Source: a virus
Strand: one strand, 5' to 3'
Length of the DNA: 22,099 nt
Virus record (IMG/VR): IMGVR_UViG_3300035698_004518
Location: 1-22,099 of that record
A model generated the notes under the pieces. The model was not told the origin of the DNA, made no database searches, and was given only the letters and a program-made list of their open reading frames with translations. Both the position numbers and the translations under genes were made by a program. This document shows, one piece after another, positions 14,218-19,928 of the stretch. Position 1 is the stretch's first letter, and each line of letters opens with the position of its first letter.

Positions 14218-14868
14218 TTAGTTGTCCTCCCTTACAAATCTTATAATTGTTCTACAGTTGGGATGAAAAGGCGGATATAATGTCGTGTATGTTTTATTGT
14301 CTACAGTAACTTCAAATTCTTTATCTAAAGGAATTGCCTCTTCCTTTGTTCCATATTTTCTATGTTCATGTTTACAAATATTAGATGTTTTATCGTCTAA
14401 AGTTATATGTAAATATTTCTTTAAAACTATTCCAGCTGCTTGGGCCTGTTCAGCTCCAGAAAAAGCACCAGCATTGTTTGCTCTTAACTTCTCCGTCCTC
14501 ATAACTGTTTTTAATCTGTTTGAATATTTTGAATCGTCAAATACTTCTTTTACTCTTTTCTTCAATTGTTGTGGTGTTTCTTTATTCATAATTCCTCTCT
14601 GTAATTCCTGTCTTAACTGATTACCAACTTCATCCGCATGGGATTGTAAGTTTTGAAAAACATATTCATTTAGGAAATTTATATCTTTATTACTAGCTTC
14701 AAAGTTAATATTAGGATTAACTTCATTCTCAACCTTTTCCATCGAGCCTATAAACTGTTTTCTTAAAAAATCATTAACTTTAGGTTGAAACGGTCTTATA
14801 GACATAATATCTAAAAATTTATTGATAATGGTTTCAATCAAACCTTTATACTCGAAGCTCGTTTTCAT
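14218..14868 (-). CDS. MuF-like minor head protein
   Basis: This 216-aa protein has the MuF / SPP1 gp7 head morphogenesis domain in its C-terminal two thirds. Landmarks are ETPQQLKKRVKEVFDD, NRLKTVMRTEKLRANNAGA (118-135), LDDKTSNICKHEHRKYGT (157-174) and LYPPFHPNCRTIIRF (197-211). The R.ET...N, C.H...G..., PP.HPNCR pattern is diagnostic for this family. Cys165, His167, His202 and Cys205 may bind metal. Members sit inside the capsid near the portal and may be injected with DNA. The start overlaps the portal gene by 23 nt. Confidence 0.8.
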   Translation of the reverse strand: MKTSFEYKGLIETIINKFLDIMSIRPFQPKVNDFLRKQFIGSMEKVENEVNPNINFEASNKDINFLNEYVFQNLQSHADEVGNQLRQELQRGIMNKETPQQLKKRVKEVFDDSKYSNRLKTVMRTEKLRANNAGAFSGAEQAQAAGIVLKKYLHITLDDKTSNICKHEHRKYGTKEEAIPLDKEFEVTVDNKTYTTLYPPFHPNCRTIIRFVREDN

Positions 14869-16474
14869 TAAGGTTACCTACCGCTATTTCTATATCCTCG
14901 CCTATTGTATCAATATACTTTTCTATTTCTCCTAATGGATTAGACTCCGCTTTCTCTTCTGGTTCCTTCTTCTTTGGTTTATCCTCTTTCTTGTTAAAAT
15001 TATCATTACCTTCTTCCTTAAACCCGTTCTGTTTGTCAATCATTGCCATTTCCTTTTCTTCTTTCTCAACCATACCCTTTTCTAATTCAACAGTGTCAAT
15101 ACCTAATTCTTCTGCAACCATCATAGGGGTTTTAATTCCCATCCGTATTTGCTGTTCCAACAATGTGTGCTTTGCAGTATCTTCTTGAACATCATATTCG
15201 TCGAATACAAATTCAAGAGGCACATCTGCTGGGTCTGCGTTATCAAAGAATTCAGTTAATAATTGTGTATTAAAGTGGTATGATATAACATCTAAGATAG
15301 GTTTGATTGCTTTACGTTTGAATGCTTTTATTTGTACTTCACTTGTTGATTTATTACTATCTTCGGTGAAACCCATTTCTTCTGCATTAACTCCGTAACA
15401 CATCCACATTACTTTAGTAAACCATTTTTGTTGTGCCATAACTTCCATATCCTTAGCTGTGAAGGAAAAAGGTGTGAACTTTATTTCACTAGTTGAAACA
15501 GGCATCTTGTTAAACTTCTTTCTATTGTTTCCAAACTTATCCTTGAATGTAAATTTAGATACAAAGTTTTCTTTAAAGTTTTTTAGAACATCATTGGTTG
15601 CACCGATTAATGATATTGCTCCATCAGGCATATTGTTGTTAATATAGAAATCTAAATTGAAATCTGCACCATAAATTAAGTTCATGATAATTTCTAAAAG
15701 TCTACCAGTTGGAGAAGTTCCATAAATTGAATCTGAACGAGGCATTTGCATCATGTAGATTATTTCTCTCTTTCCGAATGGTATTGGCATTGAACCTGCT
15801 GTCCATCCGTATTGGAAATAAGCAGCATCTTCTTTATACAATAAAGAATATGTTTTCATTATTTGTTGTTGAGACACCGTTGGTGTTCCACCAAAGTCAA
15901 TATTAACTCCTGTAAATCCATCAGGTAAAGGTAGTACAAAGTCTGCACGGTTTCCAATGTATCCATAAATGTCTGGGTTCTTTAAAAATAATGAACCATC
16001 TCTTGAAAACATTTGAGTCATCTTTTTCTTATGGTCGAAAACTTTAACAAGAACGGCGGAATCGGTTTCCAATAAGTCCGTGATTATTTGTCTTAATAGG
16101 TGTTTTAAAGATTCCTCATTACCGTTTGGGTTTCGTAGAAATTTAGTAATATCTTTAATCTTATCGGTATAATCAACTCCGTCGTCTTGAAATCCGTCTT
16201 TTACTTTTACTTCCCAACCATTTGAAGTTGCTTCATCACATAAGGTCTTTATCACAGAAAAAACATATGGGTTTTTAGCCAACATCTTTTGCTGTGGGGT
16301 ATTATCTTGTCTCGGCATTCCATATGGTGGTTTGTAAAGAAAATTAGGTATGTATGCTTTGAAGATGTCAGAGTTCTTTGTTTCAATATCAACCCCAGAA
16401 TTGTCTTTAGAATTATCTAAGGCTTTAACTTCAACCGGTGTTCCCGACCTCTTAAAATAATCAAACATACCCAT
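14846..16474 (-). CDS. Portal protein
   Basis: This 542-aa protein is of HK97/SPP1-type portal size and forms the dodecameric ring at the packaging vertex. The start is KNPYVFSVIKTLCDEATSNGW (68-87). The middle has LLETDSAVLVKVFD (134-147) and the core signature YGTSPTGRLLEIIMNLIYGA (251-270), followed by FYINNNMPDGAISL. The stem and wing region holds KWFTKVMWMCYGVNAEEMGF (350-369), KSTSEVQIKAFKRKAIKPIL (375-394) and EEL.ID (455-460). The last 70 residues are Lys/Glu-rich and probably disordered. The ATG at 16474 has no clear ribosome site; codon 3 is an alternative start. T-rich and TATA-like DNA and the recurring element lie upstream. Confidence 0.85.
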   Translation of the reverse strand: MGMFDYFKRSGTPVEVKALDNSKDNSGVDIETKNSDIFKAYIPNFLYKPPYGMPRQDNTPQQKMLAKNPYVFSVIKTLCDEATSNGWEVKVKDGFQDDGVDYTDKIKDITKFLRNPNGNEESLKHLLRQIITDLLETDSAVLVKVFDHKKKMTQMFSRDGSLFLKNPDIYGYIGNRADFVLPLPDGFTGVNIDFGGTPTVSQQQIMKTYSLLYKEDAAYFQYGWTAGSMPIPFGKREIIYMMQMPRSDSIYGTSPTGRLLEIIMNLIYGADFNLDFYINNNMPDGAISLIGATNDVLKNFKENFVSKFTFKDKFGNNRKKFNKMPVSTSEIKFTPFSFTAKDMEVMAQQKWFTKVMWMCYGVNAEEMGFTEDSNKSTSEVQIKAFKRKAIKPILDVISYHFNTQLLTEFFDNADPADVPLEFVFDEYDVQEDTAKHTLLEQQIRMGIKTPMMVAEELGIDTVELEKGMVEKEEKEMAMIDKQNGFKEEGNDNFNKKEDKPKKKEPEEKAESNPLGEIEKYIDTIGEDIEIAVGNLNENELRV

Positions 16475-16513
16475 TTTAAATATAAGACATAAAAAAGAAA
16501 AAAAATATATTTA

Positions 16514-16527
16514 TAAAACCATCAAAC
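16514..16527 (-). repeat. Gene-end repeat element, copy 3
   Basis: GTTTGATGGTTTTA on the minus strand directly follows the TAA stop of the coiled-coil gene. It continues into TAAATATATTTTTTTTC and a second T-run, about 40 nt before the portal start. It matches the 9039-9052 copy over 14 nt. Confidence 0.6.
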
Positions 16528-16974
16528 TTATTTCAGAACAGTGTTTAATGCTTTTAGGTCAGAATTTACTTCTTTTGATTGTTTTTTAAGATAATCTAAT
16601 TGTAATTTCATCTGTTTCTTATTAGTCAAATCAATAATTCTCTTGTTCAGTGCTTGCATTTGAAGTTTGAAAGCCTTTGAACCTTTTTGAATTGCATCAG
16701 TTGCATGTTTCATTAGTTTATCATCAATATCTTGTAAATCTTTAACCTTATCATACTGTTCTTCCAATTGTTTGATTTGTTTACGTGCATTAGTCTTTTC
16801 ATTAACTATGAAAGATTTTAATATTTTAATTTTATCTTTCTTAATTGTCTGAACAGTCTTTTGTGTAAACGAACCAACTTCTTCCCTCTTATCACCATTA
16901 GGAATAAATACAGTATCACTAGCATCAACAGTTACCTGAAGATTTCCTTTTACAATTTTAAATGTTTTTGTCAT
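16528..16974 (-). CDS. Coiled-coil protein between terminase and portal (148 aa)
   Basis: The start is the ATG at 16974, not the one 24 nt earlier, because AAAGGAGGAC lies about 13 nt before it and it overlaps the previous stop in an ATGA junction. The N-terminal part (about 1-45) is beta-like (MTKTFKIVKGNLQVTVDASD) and leads into a long, Lys/Gln-rich helix. This helix (about 50-148) has heptad-like spacing (KQIKQLEEQYDKVKDLQDID, LNKRIIDLTNKKQMKLQLDY) typical of coiled coils. No catalytic residues stand out. It may be a packaging or procapsid assembly factor, since it lies between large terminase and portal. The function is unknown. Confidence 0.55.
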   Translation of the reverse strand: MTKTFKIVKGNLQVTVDASDTVFIPNGDKREEVGSFTQKTVQTIKKDKIKILKSFIVNEKTNARKQIKQLEEQYDKVKDLQDIDDKLMKHATDAIQKGSKAFKLQMQALNKRIIDLTNKKQMKLQLDYLKKQSKEVNSDLKALNTVLK

Positions 16975-17252
16975 TTTGTTTTTTGTCCTCCTTTGCATTT
17001 TGTATAATGTACAGTTCGAAATTTTTTCCTTTCCTTATCACTCATTGTATGCCATAATATAATATTTGAATCTGCTTCCATTCTAAAATTACGATTACAC
17101 CTCCGACATGTGAAAATCAAAATACTATCATATATAATCTTTACTCTAAATCTTCCAACGGTATTCGGAACCCTTACACCGTGTTTAGATTCATGTTGTG
17201 TACAGTATGGACATTGTAAATATTTCTCTGTAGCTTCCTCGGGTAATTTCAT
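16971..17252 (-). CDS. Zinc-ribbon protein (93 aa) downstream of the large terminase
   Basis: Two CxxC knuckles, CPYC (Cys14, Cys17) and CRRC (Cys49, Cys52), are separated by about 31 residues with beta strands (VGRFRVKIIY, SILIFTC). This is the layout of a zinc ribbon that could bind nucleic acid or protein. The rest is basic and ends KCKGGQKTK. It starts one nt after the large-terminase stop (TAAaATG) with only a distant G-run upstream, so translation probably depends on coupling. It may be a terminase accessory factor or a DNA-binding regulator. A second small zinc ribbon lies upstream of the terminase (19024-19203). Confidence 0.65.
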   Translation of the reverse strand: MKLPEEATEKYLQCPYCTQHESKHGVRVPNTVGRFRVKIIYDSILIFTCRRCNRNFRMEADSNIILWHTMSDKERKKFRTVHYTKCKGGQKTK

Positions 17253-17253
17253 T

Positions 17254-18768
17254 TTAAATAAACAACATTCCCCCAGTGTTAATAGTCATTAATTCTAAAG
17301 CATATCCAAGAGCAATTGGAATGTCTGGATGCACACCAGCCTCAACAAGTTTACCATCTGACAATGCAAAAGATATACATTCAGATAATATTCTATTGCC
17401 AATTATTTTGTCTTTTTCTGTTTTATATGGAATAACTATTCTACCATTTTCAAATGCTGTAGCCAATCTCATAATAAGATTAATCTTACCGACGGTATGA
17501 CGTTTATCACTCCAATCGTAATCAGGTTTCCTTCTCGCTGCAGGATCAGATGCTGAAGTCCAGAATAATGTTATAGGTAAACCCCATTGTTGAATGTCTT
17601 TACTGATTGCTTTAATTGAATTCTCTTCTAAACCAATTTGGTCATACTTATGTCTTTCATATAATATATCTTTTATCAAAGACATTTGTTCATTCACAGA
17701 TAGACCCTTTTCACTTTCACAGTTTGTAACATAATAACTTCCATTATCTTCTCCTAATCCTACAAAGGCTGAACTGTCTGCTGTTACTCTATCTGAGAAT
17801 GCAAAATCTACTCCAAGTGTTTTCATTGAGTATCCACCCTTAGCTGTATTATCAAATGAAATAGTTTCATCGAATGCTTCTTCAACCCATTCACGTTTAA
17901 TTATTGAAGATGTTGTGTCAATAGGATTATTCAGATACTCTTGTTGGAACGGTATTGACCCTATTGACCTTTTTATTGCTAATAATTTATCCTTAGTAAA
18001 ACGTTCAGGCCATAGAATATTATTTAATTCAGGATCACATGCAGAGAATGTTTTACCATTATACAGTTTTAACTTTTTGGCTAGCAATGAATCGTAATGT
18101 AATAATGTTCCAATCATTTTGAACCGTCCATTAATATCTAATGATGGAATAATAATTTTATTTAACTTGTTTGAATCTTTAATCCTTAAGTCTGGATTAA
18201 GCACTCTCTCATCAGATTCAATATCATCACCAATGATTAAAGTTGGTCTAATGTTTCTATGTTTAAAACCTCTTATATTCTTTTCGAACGACGCTGCTTC
18301 CACTCTGCACCCCTTCAAATCAAAACAGTCTTCACGGTCTTTACCGTCGTCATCTCTAGCTTTTGATGGAGTTAAATCACCATACACAGATCTTAATAGT
18401 TTATTCTCTTTGAACTCATTTCTTATCGGGTCAAGAAACTGAACTGTTTTAGAATGATTTTGTGATACATAAACTATGTACTTTTCTAACTCATTAACTA
18501 TAGAATAGATTAAAAAGATTATTCCTACTACCGATGATTTAGCATGACCTCTTGGAGCAGCTAGAGCACCATCACCTGTTTTAAACATTTCCTCATAAAT
18601 GTGTTTATGGAATGATGGAGATTTATTTGTACAAGTATTTGGAAAAAACACTTCACCAAATAAACTTATATTTTCTTTAAAGGAAAAAACATATTGTAAT
18701 GCGTTTTTTATTTCTTCATCATTACCATTATTTATTATATTTTTAATTTGTCTCTTTGTTCTTATCAT
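17254..18768 (-). CDS. terL: Terminase large subunit
   Basis: This 504-aa packaging ATPase-nuclease has its N-terminal ATPase motifs intact. Walker A is APRGHAKS (71-78) with Lys77. Walker B is TLIIGDD (176-182) with catalytic Glu at 184. The coupling motif is MIGTLLHYDSLL (218-229). The C-terminal RNase H-like nuclease has LGVDFAFSD (Asp321), QIGLEENS (Glu381/382) and VHPDIPIALGYAL (Asp482), giving the expected acidic triad. IPFQQEYLNNP (272-282) is also typical. It works with a small subunit and the portal to cut and load DNA. A 12-bp-stem hairpin lies just before the ATG and includes its likely ribosome site (GAGGTAA). Confidence 0.9.
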   Translation of the reverse strand: MIRTKRQIKNIINNGNDEEIKNALQYVFSFKENISLFGEVFFPNTCTNKSPSFHKHIYEEMFKTGDGALAAPRGHAKSSVVGIIFLIYSIVNELEKYIVYVSQNHSKTVQFLDPIRNEFKENKLLRSVYGDLTPSKARDDDGKDREDCFDLKGCRVEAASFEKNIRGFKHRNIRPTLIIGDDIESDERVLNPDLRIKDSNKLNKIIIPSLDINGRFKMIGTLLHYDSLLAKKLKLYNGKTFSACDPELNNILWPERFTKDKLLAIKRSIGSIPFQQEYLNNPIDTTSSIIKREWVEEAFDETISFDNTAKGGYSMKTLGVDFAFSDRVTADSSAFVGLGEDNGSYYVTNCESEKGLSVNEQMSLIKDILYERHKYDQIGLEENSIKAISKDIQQWGLPITLFWTSASDPAARRKPDYDWSDKRHTVGKINLIMRLATAFENGRIVIPYKTEKDKIIGNRILSECISFALSDGKLVEAGVHPDIPIALGYALELMTINTGGMLFI

Positions 18769-19023
18769 TTTAATATGATTACCTCATCTCTATGGGATAA
18801 AGATGAGGTAATACGGTTACCCCTTTTTATCATCTATATCAACCAGAATGTTGTGAATTCGCATACACAAAATCTTATCCTCCATATATCAGGAGTTGAT
18901 TGATACAATAGACCTCACGATTTTACCCTTCGTTTCCACTAGGGTTTTTGGTCTTGATGAATATGATGAGTGAGGGAAAAAGATTGTGTTGAAAAAACCC
19001 CCACCCAACATCTTGATTTTGCG
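18769..19023 (-). other. Non-coding leader region before the large terminase
   Basis: These 255 nt lie between the 59-aa zinc-ribbon gene and the large terminase. They hold a 12-bp-stem hairpin at 18778-18812, a small hairpin overlapping the zinc-ribbon gene end (TCTTGA and TCAAGA arms around 19011-19029), a G-rich then T-run stretch on the minus strand (GGGTGGGGGTTTTTTC), and a GGAGG. That GGAGG stands about 12 nt before a 15-codon frame (MRIHNILVDIDDKKG). No longer credible gene is visible. Confidence 0.5.
18778..18812 (-). promoter_or_regulatory. Hairpin covering the large-terminase ribosome site
   Basis: The arms ATTACCTCATCT (18778-18789) and AGATGAGGTAAT (18801-18812) are perfect inverse complements of 12 nt with an 11-nt loop. 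In the minus-strand message the 3' arm contains GAGGTAAT, the only good ribosome-binding sequence before the terminase ATG at 18768, and it would be paired in the folded state. This suggests control of terminase translation by RNA structure or a binding protein. Confidence 0.6.
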
Positions 19024-19203
19024 TCAAGAGTATGATTTTTTACGGTAGCCTCTTCCTTCTACTACTTCACCGTTTTCGTTTTTATTACAGTCTAAACATA
19101 TTTTTTGTTTTTTACTTGTTGGCATGTACATTTTATCACATCGTTTACAAGGTTTTCTTAGGAAAGCCCTGGGTTTATATTTTCCTCTTATGAACTGTTT
19201 CAT
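19024..19203 (-). CDS. Small zinc-ribbon protein (59 aa) upstream of the large terminase
   Basis: The gene is short but clear. Its ATG (19203-19201) lies 2 nt after the stop of the putative small-terminase gene. The product begins MKQFIRGKYKPRAFLRKPCK and contains two CxxC pairs, CKRC (Cys19, Cys22) and CLDC (Cys36, Cys39), spaced as in a treble-clef or zinc-ribbon fold. The linker MYMPTSKKQKI resembles small viral and archaeal zinc ribbons. The ends are rich in Lys and Arg, which suggests nucleic-acid binding. It may regulate late genes or assist packaging. It is followed by a weak hairpin and G/T-rich sequence. Confidence 0.65.
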   Translation of the reverse strand: MKQFIRGKYKPRAFLRKPCKRCDKMYMPTSKKQKICLDCNKNENGEVVEGRGYRKKSYS

Positions 19204-19205
19204 GT

Positions 19206-19664
19206 TTAATCATTTGATAATCTTATAACTAAATCCTCTTTTTCTTTATCTGTTAAAACTATGGCAGAAATTAAATGTTTTGAATCATTTTCTTTTGTTC
19301 CGTGTTTTTTAGCATGCCAATCTAAAGCCCTTTGAACTGCTATATTCATATCTTTTATTTCATGTGATTCTTTAATCATCTTTTGAATATATTCAAGAAT
19401 ATACATTTCAGACATATTATAATCAGTCATCATTCTAAAAATCATTGCCTCTCCCTCATTGTTCAAACCTTTCTTACGCATCTCTCTGAGTCTTGCAGCA
19501 ATTTTTGCGTTTGGATTATCTTTTAATGCCTTACCACCATCACTACGTATCTTTCTTTGTTCTACCTCTCCCCTGGTACTAAGTATTTTAAGGTTTTTTA
19601 ATGAATTAGGATGCATTTTTTTAGTCTTCTCAGAGTAGTCTTGAGTTATTTCATCACCTGTCAT
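19206..19664 (-). CDS. Putative terminase small subunit
   Basis: This 152-aa protein is the first minus-strand gene and lies two genes upstream of the large terminase, the usual place of the small subunit that recognises viral DNA. Residues about 19-60 (HPNSLKNLKILSTRGEVEQR and then RSDGGKALKDN) resemble the N-terminus of phage small-terminase-like proteins that carry an N-L-K....R....GGKA motif. The remainder is helical and ends with a charged helix (LTDKEKEDLVIRL). I infer the role from place and this motif only. The ATG has no ribosome site, but a TATA box is centred about 24-25 nt upstream, which suits a leaderless archaeal transcript. Confidence 0.5.
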   Translation of the reverse strand: MTGDEITQDYSEKTKKMHPNSLKNLKILSTRGEVEQRKIRSDGGKALKDNPNAKIAARLREMRKKGLNNEGEAMIFRMMTDYNMSEMYILEYIQKMIKESHEIKDMNIAVQRALDWHAKKHGTKENDSKHLISAIVLTDKEKEDLVIRLSND

Positions 19665-19684
19665 ACGATAATAATAATAATATT

Positions 19685-19692
19685 CTTTATAA
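19685..19692 (-). promoter_or_regulatory. TATA box for the minus-strand structural operon
   Basis: The minus strand reads CAGAAAC TC TTATAAAG, a TATA element preceded by an A-rich BRE-like segment and centred about 24-25 nt before the first ATG (19664). Archaeal TATA boxes are centred about 26 nt before the transcription start, so transcription would begin at or beside the ATG. The absence of any ribosome site is consistent with a leaderless message. Confidence 0.5.
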
Positions 19693-19708
19693 GAGTTTCT
19701 GAAGCAAG

Positions 19709-19812
19709 TGGACAGTTATGACCGTTATCCAAGGTATTCTATACTATACGCGAGAGACTTAAAAAATTCTCTTAAGGGTTGAAAACTACGGGATACCGGT
19801 CATTTCTGTCCA
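19709..19812. repeat. Imperfect 22-bp inverted repeat in the divergent region (candidate origin/operator)
   Basis: The left arm (19709-19730) reads TGGACAGTTATGACCGTTAT then CC, and the right arm (19791-19812) reads GGATACCGGTCATTTCTGTC then CA. The arms are inverse complements at 19 of 22 positions. The 60-bp spacer contains ATACTATACGCG, an inner AGAGA/TCTCT inverted pair (19753-19772) around AAAAAATT, and CTTAA/TTAAG. The location between divergent packaging and replication genes, next to the primase-helicase, fits a replication origin or a two-site operator controlling both promoters. Confidence 0.55.
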
Positions 19813-19841
19813 TATTTTGACTAAAACACCCAATTTCACTA

Positions 19842-19868
19842 CAAAATTAATATAAATATTTAAATATA
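19842..19868 (+). promoter_or_regulatory. BRE/TATA promoter for the primase-helicase gene
   Basis: CAAAATT (19842-19848) fits the archaeal BRE consensus cRnAAnt exactly. It is followed by AATATAAATATTTAAATATA, which contains TATA-box matches. A start about 25 nt after the first TATA (near 19880) would give a leader of roughly 50 nt before the primase ATG. A bacterial-type reading is also possible: TTGACT at 19817, 17 nt, then TACAAA. Confidence 0.5.
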
Positions 19869-19910
19869 AGTGGTTGTAATATCAATTATGGCTCTAAAAG
19901 TGTGTGATAA

Positions 19911-19918
19911 AAAGGTGA
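19911..19918 (+). promoter_or_regulatory. Ribosome-binding site deciding the primase start
   Basis: AAAGGTGA lies 10 nt before the ATG at 19929. It complements the 3' end of 16S rRNA in archaea and bacteria. An in-frame TAA at 19908-19910 closes the frame just upstream, so this ATG is the first possible in-frame ATG start. Confidence 0.65.
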
Positions 19919-19928
19919 AATTCTCAAA

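Noticed and set aside
16975-16998. Upstream ATG of the coiled-coil gene at 16998
   Set aside because: The sequence between the two ATGs is the ribosome site of the downstream ATG (AAAGGAGGAC), and the downstream ATG forms the ATGA junction typical of this operon.
18904-19010. A 39-codon minus-strand frame (starting MLGGGFFNTIFF) in the terminase leader region
   Set aside because: There is no ribosome site, its composition is unlike neighbouring proteins, and it overlaps likely RNA structures.
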